Origin: UBA1756 sp045222555
Lineage (GTDB): Bacteria; Bacteroidota; Bacteroidia; Bacteroidales; WCHB1-69
NCBI GenBank assembly: GCA_045222555.1
Contig: JBGUYY010000113.1
Location: 1 to 64,000, forward strand
DNA: 64,000 nucleotides
Reading direction: 5' to 3'
Each line of letters begins with the position of its first letter. The stretch's first letter is position 1. A program made the translations under genes and the position numbers. The notes beneath the pieces were generated by a model. That model searched no databases. It was not told the origin of the DNA and was given only the letters and a program-made list of their open reading frames with translations. Of the stretch, positions 7,753-15,832 are shown in pieces.

Positions 7753-8516
7753 ACACCGATGCCGCCTCCGCCCCGCAATGGTTGCAAAGAACTGAACTGT
7801 TGTTAGATAGCGAAACGGTTGCCCGTTTCAGCCGGGCGCATGTGCTGGTGGTCGGCTTGGGTGGAGTAGGGGCTTTCGCGGCCGAGAGTTTGTGCCGTGC
7901 GGGCATCGGCGAATTTACGCTGGTGGATGCCGACGAGGTGGAAGAGACCAACCTCAACCGCCAATTGCTGGCTCTCACCAATACGATAGGGAAGCCCAAG
8001 GTGGAAGTGATGGCCGAGAGGTTGCTGCAGATCAACCCTTCTGTTAAATTACATTGTATTCATGAGTTCTTGCGCGATGAGCGTACCATTGAGGTGCTGC
8101 AGTCTGCGCAATACGACTATGTGGTGGATGCCATCGACTCGCTCTCGCCGAAAGTTTTCCTGTTGTACCATGCCATGCAGTGCGGGTTGAAGGTGGTGTC
8201 GGCGATGGGGGCGGGCGGCAAGATGGACCCCACGCAGGTGCGGGTGTCCGATATCTCCAAGACGTACCAGTGCGGACTGGCGCATACAGTGCGGAAACGA
8301 CTGCACAAAATGGGCGTGCGAAAAGGTTTCACCGCTGTTTTCTCGCCTGAGTTGGTGCGTGAGGGGGCAGTCCGTATCGAGGCATCGCCTGAAACCAATA
8401 AGCTGTCAACAGTGGGCACCATTTCTTATATGCCCGCCATTTTCGGTCATTTCGCCGCCTCGGTGGTGATTCGTGATCTGGCCGGCGCGTTTTCGAACGC
8501 CATTGTTTCCGAATGA
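7749..8516 (+). CDS. tcdA: tRNA threonylcarbamoyladenosine dehydratase
   Basis: 255 residues with the E1-like/ThiF Rossmann fold. TcdA cyclises N6-threonylcarbamoyladenosine at position 37 of ANN-decoding tRNAs, using ATP. Motifs: nucleotide-binding LVVGLGGVGAFAAESLCRAG (residues 33-52), DADEVEETNLNRQ, DAIDSLSPK, and MGAGGKMDPTQ. The C-terminal part has GTISYMPAIFGHFAASVVI, as in the CsdL/YgdL family. The ATG overlaps the rpoN stop. Assignment to TcdA rather than another E1-like protein rests on length and the GAGGKxDPT segment. Confidence 0.92.
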   Translation: MNTDAASAPQWLQRTELLLDSETVARFSRAHVLVVGLGGVGAFAAESLCRAGIGEFTLVDADEVEETNLNRQLLALTNTIGKPKVEVMAERLLQINPSVKLHCIHEFLRDERTIEVLQSAQYDYVVDAIDSLSPKVFLLYHAMQCGLKVVSAMGAGGKMDPTQVRVSDISKTYQCGLAHTVRKRLHKMGVRKGFTAVFSPELVREGAVRIEASPETNKLSTVGTISYMPAIFGHFAASVVIRDLAGAFSNAIVSE

Positions 8517-8530
8517 ATGTGAAATAGGAT

Positions 8531-9472
8531 ATGTCAGCAGCCAGAGCAGCCCATAACCGAACGCTTACCGTAACCGAGCAGGAAAAACCTTTGCTGAGGG
8601 AAAATATCGTCAATATGGATTTTCTGCAAAAGAATCCATCGGTTATGGATAAAATCATCCATGCTGATTTGTTTCAGATGATAGATTGGCTACCGGATGA
8701 GATTGCGGATGTCATCATTATTGATCCTCCTTATAATCTCACTAAAAATTTCAATGGCTTGACGTTTTCTGCTCGTTCCGGGCACGATTATGAAACCTAT
8801 TTGCGTTCGTGGTTTCCTGCTGTCTGTCGGAAACTTAAGTCCAGTGGCAGTTTGTACCTTTGCGGGGATTGGAGATGTACCTCTGCCCTGCAGCGGGTGA
8901 TGGAAGAGGAGCTTACGGTGTTGAATCGCATCACTTGGCAGCGCGAAAAGGGACGGGGGGCGAAGAACAATTGGAAAAATGCCATGGAGGATATATGGTT
9001 TGGGGTAAAAAATCCTAAAGATTATTATTTCAATGTGGATGCGGTGAAAATGAAACGCCGGGTGGTGGCCCCCTATAGGGTAGAAGGTGCGCCTAAGGAT
9101 TGGGAAGAGACGTCGGACGGCAATTTTAGAATTACCCATCCTTCCAATTTTTGGGACGATATCAGCATTCCGTTTTGGTCAATGCCTGAAAATACGGATC
9201 ATCCAACGCAGAAACCTGAGAAGCTGTATGCCAAGCTTATTTTAGCCTCTTCGCGAGAGGGTGATGTGATTTTGGATCCGTTTATGGGAAGCGGCACAGC
9301 TCCTGTGGTAGCCAAGAAGTTGGGCAGACATTTTATTGGGGTGGAAATGAATGAGGAGTATTGTCTGTGGGCGGCCAAACGCCTGATGCTGGCAGAGCAA
9401 GATACCGTTATACAAGGTTATTCTGACGGCATTTTCTGGGAGCGCAATACTTTCGCACAGCAGAAACGGTAG
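8531..9472 (+). CDS. Solitary DNA (N6-adenine/N4-cytosine) methyltransferase
   Basis: 313 residues. Motif IV DPPYNL (residues 65-70) precedes the recognition region, and motif I FMGSGT (251-256) is near the C-terminus, followed by GRHFIGVEMNEEY. This is the order of beta-class amino-methyltransferases. The DPPY form favours adenine-N6 methylation but does not exclude N4-cytosine. No restriction gene is adjacent, so it is an orphan methyltransferase at the end of the rpoN operon (14-base gap after tcdA). Its codon use is visibly more A/T-rich at third positions than rpoN or ychF, which hints at later acquisition. The target sequence cannot be read from the protein. Confidence 0.88.
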   Translation: MSAARAAHNRTLTVTEQEKPLLRENIVNMDFLQKNPSVMDKIIHADLFQMIDWLPDEIADVIIIDPPYNLTKNFNGLTFSARSGHDYETYLRSWFPAVCRKLKSSGSLYLCGDWRCTSALQRVMEEELTVLNRITWQREKGRGAKNNWKNAMEDIWFGVKNPKDYYFNVDAVKMKRRVVAPYRVEGAPKDWEETSDGNFRITHPSNFWDDISIPFWSMPENTDHPTQKPEKLYAKLILASSREGDVILDPFMGSGTAPVVAKKLGRHFIGVEMNEEYCLWAAKRLMLAEQDTVIQGYSDGIFWERNTFAQQKR

Positions 9473-9504
9473 AGAGGCGATTTATTGTGTCTCTGTAGGA
9501 AAAT

Positions 9505-10155
9505 CTACAATATCTTTCCGTCCTTCATCTCGATGGTTCGGTCGGCCAGTTTTGCCAGGTCGGTGTTGTGGGTAACGACCACGAAGGTCTGTCCGAACTC
9601 ATCGCGCAGGTCGAGGAACAGCTGGTGGAGGCTGCGGGCGTTGGCGGTGTCGAGGTTGCCTGATGGCTCGTCGGCGAGCACCAGCTTGGGGTTGTTGGCG
9701 AGGGCGCGAGCCACGGCCACACGCTGCTGTTCGCCGCCCGACAGCTGCGACGGCTTGTGGGTGAGGCGTTCGCCCAGTTTCAAGAAATCGAGCAGCTCTT
9801 TAGCGCGCTGGAAGGCTTCTGCGTGCGAGCGGCCTGCGATGAGGGCGGGCAGCGCCACATTCTCCACGGCCGTAAACTCAGGCAGCAGGTGGTGAAACTG
9901 GAAGATGAAACCGATATTTTGGTTGCGGTATTGTGCTAATTTCTTGTCCGACAGAGAATAGAGGTCGGTATTGTCGATTAATACGGTGCCTTTGGTGGGT
10001 TGGTCGAGGGTGCCGATAATATGGAGCAGGGTGGATTTCCCCGCGCCCGATGCTCCCACGATGGAGATCACCGAGCGGTCGGCAATTTCGAGGTTGATAC
10101 CTTTCAGCACTTGTAGTGTGCCGTAGTTCTTTTCAAGTCCGTTGATTTGAATCAT
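9505..10155 (-). CDS. lolD: LolD-type lipoprotein-release ABC ATPase
   Basis: 216 residues from the ATG at 10155, chosen because the -7 box at 10182-10189 lies upstream of it and the family starts MIxIxxLxKxYG. It is an ABC ATPase of the LolD/MacB group: Walker A GASGAGKST, the Q-loop region QFHHLLPEFTAVENV, signature LSGGEQQRVAVARAL, Walker B LVLADEPSGNLD, and H-loop VVVTHNTDLA. The LPEFTA segment and short length are typical of LolD, which powers release of lipoproteins from the inner membrane. No LolC/E-like permease is next to it. Another MacB-type exporter ATPase is the main alternative. Confidence 0.85.
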   Translation of the reverse strand: MIQINGLEKNYGTLQVLKGINLEIADRSVISIVGASGAGKSTLLHIIGTLDQPTKGTVLIDNTDLYSLSDKKLAQYRNQNIGFIFQFHHLLPEFTAVENVALPALIAGRSHAEAFQRAKELLDFLKLGERLTHKPSQLSGGEQQRVAVARALANNPKLVLADEPSGNLDTANARSLHQLFLDLRDEFGQTFVVVTHNTDLAKLADRTIEMKDGKIL

Positions 10156-10181
10156 CTTGATAGGATATAAAGTTGAAGGTG

Positions 10182-10189
10182 CAAAGATA
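10182..10189 (-). promoter_or_regulatory. -7 box TATCTTTG of lolD
   Basis: On the minus strand the sequence reads TATCTTTG, an exact TAnnTTTG match 26 bases upstream of the lolD ATG. Confidence 0.7.
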
Positions 10190-10269
10190 CGGATAAAATG
10201 ATAATGGAGAGAGGGAAATTGAAAAATATTATTTTTTGGAAGGGCATTCCCCACAAGCTGTACGTGTAC

Positions 10270-10302
10270 AAAAAAAGCCAAGAGCAGAATGCCCTTGGCT
10301 TT
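10270..10302 (-). terminator. Terminator after the mmdADC operon
   Basis: On the minus strand AGCCAAG (10300-10294) pairs with CTTGGCT (10282-10276), followed by a run of T. It ends the carboxyltransferase transcript and separates it from lolD. A T run on the other side means it could work in both directions. Confidence 0.85.
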
Positions 10303-10330
10303 TTTTCGATTGGCAAGTGGGAAACTCCGA

Positions 10331-10792
10331 CTACTCGATGGTGAGCAGTACGTCGCCTTCCATGACGGCGTCGCGGTCTTTCACGCGAATGTTCGTCACG
10401 CGGCCTGCCTTGGGGGCGTCGATGTTGTTCTCCATCTTCATGGCCTCCAGCAGGATGAGGTGCTGTCCGGCGGTCACGGTGTCGCCCTCGCGTACCATGA
10501 TGTTGAGCACGGTACCCGGCAGGGGTGATTTCACCTGCATGCCAGCGCCACCAGCGGCGGGAGCGGGAGCAGCAGCAGGAGCGGCGGCGGGAGCAGCAGC
10601 TGCAACAGGAGCAGCGGCCACAGCGGCAGCTACGGGAGCAGCCTTCGGAGCCACCGGAACCTTGATGCCGGTCATGTCCATCTCCACCTCGAAGGATTTG
10701 CCGTTGACCTCAACTTGGGCCTTGTTTTCTTCAATATTTACAATATCGACAGAATAGTCATTGCCATTGATCTTGAATTTGTAATTTTTCAT
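10331..10792 (-). CDS. mmdC: Biotin carrier subunit of methylmalonyl-CoA decarboxylase
   Basis: 153 residues. The C-terminal half is a biotinyl domain with the attachment motif EAMKMEN (Lys119); a Pro/Ala-rich flexible linker of about 35 residues precedes it, and the N-terminal part is a small beta domain (KFKINGNDYSVDIVNIEENK). The carrier swings biotin between the carboxyltransferase (mmdA, two genes upstream) and the membrane decarboxylase (mmdB, 36 kb away). Context with an OadG-type subunit supports the sodium-pump decarboxylase rather than a propionyl-CoA carboxylase. It is the last gene before the terminator at 10270-10302. Confidence 0.88.
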   Translation of the reverse strand: MKNYKFKINGNDYSVDIVNIEENKAQVEVNGKSFEVEMDMTGIKVPVAPKAAPVAAAVAAAPVAAAAPAAAPAAAPAPAAGGAGMQVKSPLPGTVLNIMVREGDTVTAGQHLILLEAMKMENNIDAPKAGRVTNIRVKDRDAVMEGDVLLTIE

Positions 10793-10840
10793 AATATCTT
10801 GATTATTAATTATTGATTCAAAAATTTACGGATTTGATGA

Positions 10841-11881
10841 TTATCTCGGGTCTTGCTTGAAGTTGAAATGCTTCTGTCCCCAGTGCGAATCAGCATGGCC
10901 GAAGGTGATGACTTCGCTCTCTTGATCATGTTGGGTGTCGAGATAGAGGTAAAGGGCGAGGGAGATGGCGGCAATCTCTTCGTCTTCTGCGCTGACGCAG
11001 GATTTGGAGAGGGCGAGGGAGATGGCGGCGACCTCTTCGTCGGTGGGAGCACCGGCGGCTTTGGCTGCGGCCTTGGCCTTGGGAGCCTCTTTCGGCTTGT
11101 TCTTCTTTTCAGCCTCTCTCTTGGCATACCATCCGAAAATCTTCAGTACGAGGAAGATGATGGTGAGTACCGAGAAGACGATGGCCATAGACATCAGAGC
11201 CATCTGCCAACCCCACGGGTCGTTCTTGGCCAACTTGTCGGCCTTGCCTTCACCAGAAAGCACCTCGTTGTTGGAGGCAGGGGTGAAGTTCTTGAGGAGG
11301 GTACGCTGGTCGGTGTTGTTCTTCTTGGCGAGAACTGAGTTGTCGCGGTTGGACGCCACCACACCGTCCTTTTTGCAGCCGTAAGAAACGCACTGGCTCT
11401 GCAGCTGGCTGAGCTGCTTGGCGGGGATCACCATCAGGTCGATGAGGGTCTTGCCGTCGGAGCCGATGAGGGCGATGTATCGGATGTTCTCTCCTCTGAA
11501 GTTCGTATGGAAGGTTCCGTAAGTGGGCTGGTTGTCCATGTAGAACACGAGGCAGCTGCGCTGCGGCATCAGCGTGGCGGGGTCGCCAGCGGGGATGTGA
11601 TAACACTTCTCCTTGAACTGGTTGAGCTTCTCTTTGTCGCCCGACTGCGCATCGGTCAGACCGGTGGTGTCGGAGGTCAGGAAGCAGCCGCCAATATTGA
11701 CGGAGTTGTAGGAGGTGTTGAAAACCTCAATCCATGCCGGAGTGTTGCCGTACTCGTCTTCAAATTTGTTGTTATTCAGCATCACCTCATTCAACCTCAA
11801 GTCCACGATGGTCTGCCCGCTGAGCGAGAGCGCCGTCATGACGGTGAGGAGGGTGAGAGCTAATGTTTTCAGTTTCTTCAT
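10841..11881 (-). CDS. mmdD: OadG/MmdD-type subunit fused to a lamin-tail domain
   Basis: 346 residues. After a signal peptide (MKKLKTLALTLLTVMTALSLSGQ) comes a lamin-tail-like beta domain (LRLNEVMLNNNKFEDEYGN, then PAWIEVFNTSYNSVNIGG), to about residue 200. One membrane helix follows near residues 222-245 (MALMSMAIVFSVLTIIFLVLK), with a charged Lys/Glu/Ala linker. The C-terminal OadG-like tail carries the helix EEIAAISLAL twice in imperfect form. OadG/MmdD subunits assemble the sodium-pumping decarboxylase, so the extracytoplasmic lamin-tail domain is an added module. It lies between the carboxyltransferase and the biotin carrier, as expected. Confidence 0.85.
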   Translation of the reverse strand: MKKLKTLALTLLTVMTALSLSGQTIVDLRLNEVMLNNNKFEDEYGNTPAWIEVFNTSYNSVNIGGCFLTSDTTGLTDAQSGDKEKLNQFKEKCYHIPAGDPATLMPQRSCLVFYMDNQPTYGTFHTNFRGENIRYIALIGSDGKTLIDLMVIPAKQLSQLQSQCVSYGCKKDGVVASNRDNSVLAKKNNTDQRTLLKNFTPASNNEVLSGEGKADKLAKNDPWGWQMALMSMAIVFSVLTIIFLVLKIFGWYAKREAEKKNKPKEAPKAKAAAKAAGAPTDEEVAAISLALSKSCVSAEDEEIAAISLALYLYLDTQHDQESEVITFGHADSHWGQKHFNFKQDPR

Positions 11882-11899
11882 TTCGCTTGAAAATTAAGG

Positions 11900-13459
11900 T
11901 TACAGCGGGAGGTTATCGTGTTTCTTTGCCGGGTTCTGGAGGCGTTTGGTACGCAGCGATTCGAGGGCGCGGATGACGCGGAAGCGGGTGTTGCGCGGCT
12001 CGATCACATCGTCGATGTAGCCGTACTTGGCCGCTACGTACGGGTTGGCGAATGCCTTGGTGTATTCGGCCTCCTTCTCGTTGAGGTACTCGGCTTTCTT
12101 GGCAGGATCTTCAATGTTCTTGACATCCTTGCTGTAGAGGATTTCCACAGCGCCCTTGCCGCCCATCACAGCGATTTCAGCCGTCGGCCATGCGTAGTTG
12201 ATGTCGCCGCGGAGATGCTTGGAGCTCATCACGCAGTAGGCGCCGCCGTAGTCCTTGCGGAGGATGACGGTGACCTTCGGCACGGTGGCTTCGCCGTAAG
12301 CGTAGAGCAGTTTAGCGCCGTGCAGAATGATACCGCCGTACTCCTGACCCGTGCCGGGCAGGAAGCCGGGAACATCCACTAACGTCACCAACGGAATGTT
12401 GAAGGCGTCGCAGAAACGTACGAAGCGGGCACCCTTGCGGGAGGCGTTGATGTCGAGCACACCGGCTAACCAACCGGGCTGGTTGGCCACGATACCGACA
12501 GAGATTCCGTTGAAGCGGGCGAAACCCACCACGATGTTCTTGGCGTAGTTGGGCTGCACCTCGAGGAACTGGCCGTTGTCCACGATGCTGCTGATGACAG
12601 CCTTCACATCGTAGGGCTTGTTCGGATTTTCGGGGATGAGCTGGTTGAGCACATCGTCCAAACGGTTGATGGGGTCGTTGCACTCCATGCGGGGAGCCTC
12701 CTCCATGTTGTTGGAGGGCAGGAAGCTGAGCAGCTGGCGGATCATGGCGATACCGTCGTCCTCGTTTTCCACGGCAAAAGAGGCCACACCTGACTTGGTG
12801 GAATGAACCGATGCACCACCCAAGTCTTCCACGCTCACCACCTCGTTGGTGACAGTCTTCACCACCTTGGGACCGGTGACGAACATGTAGCTGGTGTTCT
12901 TGGTCATCATGATGAAGTCGGTGAGGGCGGGCGAATAGACCGCACCGCCGGCGCAGGGACCGAAGATGGCGGAGATCTGCGGAACGACACCGCTGGCGAG
13001 GATGTTGCGCTGGAAAATCTCAGCGTAGCCGGCGAGGCTGTTCACACCCTCCTGGATACGGGCACCGCCCGAGTCGTTGAAACCGATGACCGGTGCGCCC
13101 ATCTTCATGGCCTGGTCAAGCACCTTGCAAATCTTGTTGGCGACGGTTTCGGAAAGAGAACCGCCGGAAACGGTGAAGTCTTGTGAGTACACAAACACGA
13201 GACGGCCATCTACAGTGCCGTAACCCGTGATGACACCATCGGTGAGGGGAGTGTCCTTCTCCATGCCGAAGTTGTGGCAACGGTGGGTGGCGAACATGTC
13301 GAACTCCTCAAAACTGCCCTCGTCAAGGAACTTGAGAATGCGTTCACGGGCAGTGTATTTGCCTTGGGCGTGCTGTTTCTCGATGCGTTTCTCGCCGCCG
13401 GCATTACGAGCTATCTCTCTTTTTTCCAACAGCTCGTTGATTTTTTCTTGCATTGTCAT
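11900..13459 (-). CDS. mmdA: Methylmalonyl-CoA decarboxylase carboxyltransferase subunit
   Basis: 519 residues, standard for the MmdA/PccB family. It transfers the carboxyl group from methylmalonyl-CoA to biotin. Crotonase-like halves are visible: YSQDFTVSGGSLSE with the GGARIQEGVNSLAGYAEIF oxyanion segment in the N-half, and VDVPGFLPGTGQEYGGIILHGAKLLYAY in the C-half. The end RVIRALESLRTKRLQNPAKKHDNLPL is typical. Two ATGs are possible (13459 and 13453). The operon with mmdD and mmdC, together with mmdB and mce elsewhere, supports the sodium-translocating decarboxylase of the propionate pathway. Without biochemistry, propionyl-CoA carboxylase activity cannot be excluded. Confidence 0.9.
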   Translation of the reverse strand: MTMQEKINELLEKREIARNAGGEKRIEKQHAQGKYTARERILKFLDEGSFEEFDMFATHRCHNFGMEKDTPLTDGVITGYGTVDGRLVFVYSQDFTVSGGSLSETVANKICKVLDQAMKMGAPVIGFNDSGGARIQEGVNSLAGYAEIFQRNILASGVVPQISAIFGPCAGGAVYSPALTDFIMMTKNTSYMFVTGPKVVKTVTNEVVSVEDLGGASVHSTKSGVASFAVENEDDGIAMIRQLLSFLPSNNMEEAPRMECNDPINRLDDVLNQLIPENPNKPYDVKAVISSIVDNGQFLEVQPNYAKNIVVGFARFNGISVGIVANQPGWLAGVLDINASRKGARFVRFCDAFNIPLVTLVDVPGFLPGTGQEYGGIILHGAKLLYAYGEATVPKVTVILRKDYGGAYCVMSSKHLRGDINYAWPTAEIAVMGGKGAVEILYSKDVKNIEDPAKKAEYLNEKEAEYTKAFANPYVAAKYGYIDDVIEPRNTRFRVIRALESLRTKRLQNPAKKHDNLPL

Positions 13460-13614
13460 GGGTTTCTATTTTAGTGATTTATATAATTCAAAATACATCT
13501 TTCAAAACCGCAAACCATTGAAAATACAACAGTTTCCGAATTTTAAAATCGGCTGCAAATTTACATTATTTTTTAGAGAAAAAAAAGATATTTCAAAAAT
13601 CGTAAATAATATTG

Positions 13615-13622
13615 TACTTTTG
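13615..13622 (+). promoter_or_regulatory. -7 box TACTTTTG of the chromate-transporter pair
   Basis: Exact TAnnTTTG match 20 bases before the GTG start at 13643. Confidence 0.65.
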
Positions 13623-13642
13623 CCGCCCCAAATAGAAGCGAA

Positions 13643-14194
13643 GTGAGAGAGCTCGTCAGGATTTTCTGGTCGTTTTTCAAGATTGGCACCTTCACCATAG
13701 GCGGTGGCTATGCCATGATTCCGCTGATGGAGAAGGAGCTGGTGAACCGTCGCGGCTGGCTGTCGCAGGAGGAGTTTTTGGACACGCTGGCGTTGTCGCA
13801 GGCCATGCCGGGTGTTTTTGCTGTCAACATGGCCACCTCCATCGGGATGCGGCGGCGCGGCGTGCTGGGGGCCGTGTCGGCCATCGTCGGCAACATCTTC
13901 ATGCCGGTGCTGATGATTCTGCTCTTGGCGGTCTTCTTCCGCCACTTCTCCGACAACCACTGGGTGGAGAGCGCTTTCAAGGGGGTGCGCCCCGCCGTGG
14001 TGGCGCTTATCGCCGCGCCGGTGTTCAAGATGGCCAAAACCGCCGGCATCTGCTGGCGCAATGCGTGGATTCCCGTACTGTCGGCGTTGCTCATTGCCTG
14101 TCTGGGAGTGTCGCCGGTGCTGGTGGTACTGGCCGCCGCTGCTGGTGGACTCCTCTACGGTGTCATCGTGCGCAGAAAGGAGGGTAAATCATGA
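13643..14194 (+). CDS. Chromate transporter (CHR) family protein, first half
   Basis: 183 residues and about six hydrophobic segments. It belongs to the short-chain CHR family, in which two half-size proteins form the transporter. The N-terminal hallmark FKIGTFTIGGGYAMIPLMEKE and the LSQAMPGVFAVNMATSIG segment are clear. The GTG start at 13643 is supported by the -7 box 20 bases upstream. It overlaps the next gene by four bases. CHR proteins export chromate in some bacteria, but in anaerobic Bacteroidales the true substrate is unknown. Confidence 0.88.
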   Translation: MRELVRIFWSFFKIGTFTIGGGYAMIPLMEKELVNRRGWLSQEEFLDTLALSQAMPGVFAVNMATSIGMRRRGVLGAVSAIVGNIFMPVLMILLLAVFFRHFSDNHWVESAFKGVRPAVVALIAAPVFKMAKTAGICWRNAWIPVLSALLIACLGVSPVLVVLAAAAGGLLYGVIVRRKEGKS

Positions 14195-14757
14195 TTTTCT
14201 GGCAACTTTTTTATACCTTCTGTCAGATCGGAGCCTTCACGTTCGGCGGAGGATACGCAATGATTTCGCTGATTTACAGCGAGGTGGTGGAGCATTATGG
14301 TTGGCTGACCGCCGCCGAGTTCACCGATATTGTGGCAGTGAGCCAGGCCACGCCCGGTCCTGTGGGCATTAATGTGGCCACCTACTCGGGCTATACCGCC
14401 GTGGTGAATGCGGGTTTCGACCCGTGGCTGGGCGTGCTGGGTGCCATCATTGCCTCCCTTGCCGTACTGCTGATCCCCGTTGTCCTTATGGTGTTGGTGT
14501 TGCATTTCTTGCAAAAATACCGTCATCATCCATTGGTGGAAAAGATTTTCACCACTCTTCGTCTTACGGTGGTGGGACTGGTGGCGGCTGCGGCTATCCT
14601 GCTGATCACGCCCATCACATTCGGCACGGAGCCTTTCCAACTCACGGCCAGCATCCTCATTTTCCTCATCGTTTTCGTAGCCGCCTTTGGCTACAAGCAA
14701 AGCCCGGTGCTGCTGCTGTTCCTCAGCGCGGTTGTCGGTATCGCGCTATACGCGTGA
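14191..14757 (+). CDS. Chromate transporter (CHR) family protein, second half
   Basis: 188 residues, homologous to the preceding gene: CQIGAFTFGGGYAMISLIYSEVV at the N-terminus and VSQATPGPVGINVATYSGY. It has about six membrane segments and ends at the last helix. The ATG overlaps the stop of the first half (ATGA), as expected for translationally coupled subunits that probably insert in opposite orientations. No metal-response regulator is nearby. Confidence 0.88.
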   Translation: MIFWQLFYTFCQIGAFTFGGGYAMISLIYSEVVEHYGWLTAAEFTDIVAVSQATPGPVGINVATYSGYTAVVNAGFDPWLGVLGAIIASLAVLLIPVVLMVLVLHFLQKYRHHPLVEKIFTTLRLTVVGLVAAAAILLITPITFGTEPFQLTASILIFLIVFVAAFGYKQSPVLLLFLSAVVGIALYA

Positions 14758-15052
14758 GAGGGGAGTGTAAATGGAAAACTGAAAACTGAAAACGGAAAAT
14801 TGAAAATTGAGAATTGGCGGAAAATATCCTTCTATTCTTCCAAAATCTTCTTCAAAAAAATCGTTGCTATCGCAAAAATCACGATAATCTTCAAGTTCAT
14901 CTCTTTTGTGCTGTCATTCTTTTTATTTTAATTTTTATTCATAAAGTATTGATATAAAATTAGTTATAAAAATTTTGAATTAAAAAATTCGTTGATGAAG
15001 AAAATAATTTCAAAAATATTGGGGAGGATGTTTGCAGAATAAAAAAATGTTG
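14758..15052. other. AT-rich intergenic region with a short tandem repeat
   Basis: From 14772 to 14818 an 8-base-like unit (GAAAACT / GAAAATT) repeats about six times with small changes. The minus strand at 14832-14900 could encode a 22-residue hydrophobic peptide (MNLKIIVIFAIATIFL, then KKILEE), but I see no promoter for it. The rest is AT-rich and holds no gene that I can support. Confidence 0.4.
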
Positions 15053-15060
15053 TACTTTTG
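15053..15060 (+). promoter_or_regulatory. -7 box TACTTTTG of the tRNA-Arg/rpsP unit
   Basis: Exact TAnnTTTG match 18 bases upstream of the tRNA 5' end. It probably drives tRNA-Arg and rpsP together, since no terminator separates them. Confidence 0.7.
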
Positions 15061-15078
15061 CAGCTCCAAAAAGGAAAT

Positions 15079-15152
15079 GGCCCCGTAGCTCAACTGAATA
15101 GAGCATTTGACTACGGATCAAAAGGTTACAGGTTTGAATCCTGTCGGGGTCA
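15079..15152 (+). tRNA. tRNA-Arg (anticodon ACG)
   Basis: A 74-base cloverleaf. The acceptor GGCCCCG pairs with CGGGGTC (one G-T pair), the D-arm is GCTC/GAGC, the anticodon arm TTTGA/TCAAA encloses loop CTACGGA with anticodon ACG, and the T-arm ACAGG/CCTGT encloses TTTGAAT. The discriminator is A and CCA is not encoded. A34 would become inosine to read CGU, CGC and CGA. It sits 36 bases before rpsP and probably shares its transcript. Confidence 0.95.
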
Positions 15153-15188
15153 CAACTTTTTTTTCATTTTAAACAAAAACATAACGAA

Positions 15189-15764
15189 ATGGCAACTAGA
15201 ATCAGATTACAGAGACATGGTAAGAAGAACCAACCCTTCTACCACATTGTAGTTGCAGATGGTCGGGCACCACGTGACGGTCGTTATATTGAGAGACTTG
15301 GCACTTACAACCCGCTGACCAATCCTGCACAGGTGAAAATCAACTTTGACCGGGCATTGTACTGGGTTGAAGTGGGCGCAGCTCCTTCCGATACTGCACG
15401 TGCTCTTCTGAAGCACGAAGGCGTGTATCTGATGAAGCATCTCCGTGGCGGTGTCGCCAAGGGTGCTTTCAGCGAAAACGAGGCACAGCGTCGTTTCGAG
15501 GCTTGGAAGAACGAGCACGAGTCGAAGATGAACAACATCAAGCGCGAAGAGGCTGACAACGAGCGCAACACCATGAAGAAACGCCTTGAGGCTGAAACGA
15601 AGGTGAAAGAGGCTGTGGCTGCTAAGGTCGCTGCCAAGCGTGCCGCTGAAGCCGAAGCCGCTGCTGCTGCACAGAAGGAAGCCGAAGAGGCTGCCGCCGC
15701 AGAAGCCGAAGCCGCTACGACGGAAGAACCCGCCGCTGAGGCTACCGAAACTCCCGCAGAATAA
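15189..15764 (+). CDS. rpsP: 30S ribosomal protein S16 with long C-terminal tail
   Basis: 191 residues. The first ~85 are the S16 core (MATRIRLQRHGKKNQPFYHI, then VVADGRAPRDGRYIERLG). The tail of about 100 residues is unusually long compared with E. coli S16 (82 residues) and is rich in Ala, Glu and Lys, first a charged helix and then a low-complexity Ala/Glu stretch (AEAEAAAAAQKEAEEAAAAE). Such extensions are known in Bacteroidetes S16, so this is probably lineage-specific rather than an error. S16 is a primary binder of 16S rRNA in the 30S body. A terminator follows at 15783. Confidence 0.95.
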   Translation: MATRIRLQRHGKKNQPFYHIVVADGRAPRDGRYIERLGTYNPLTNPAQVKINFDRALYWVEVGAAPSDTARALLKHEGVYLMKHLRGGVAKGAFSENEAQRRFEAWKNEHESKMNNIKREEADNERNTMKKRLEAETKVKEAVAAKVAAKRAAEAEAAAAAQKEAEEAAAAEAEAATTEEPAAEATETPAE

Positions 15765-15782
15765 TCACCGATTATCGCGATA

Positions 15783-15818
15783 CAAAAAAGGACATCCGTT
15801 AGGGTGTCCTTTTTTTTG
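15783..15818 (+). terminator. Terminator after rpsP
   Basis: GGACA pairs with TGTCC (with flanking A/T pairs) around a short loop, followed by eight T residues. The convergent Rpn gene ends 15 bases beyond. Confidence 0.85.
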
Positions 15819-15832
15819 TTTTCTCAACGTCC

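Noticed and set aside
15058..15252. Open frame running through tRNA-Arg into rpsP
   Set aside because: It overlaps a clear tRNA, and the ATG at 15189 is the normal S16 start.
15530..15764. Long Ala/Glu tail of S16 as a novel fusion
   Set aside because: Similar tails are known for Bacteroidetes S16 proteins, so it was kept as a note, not a finding.
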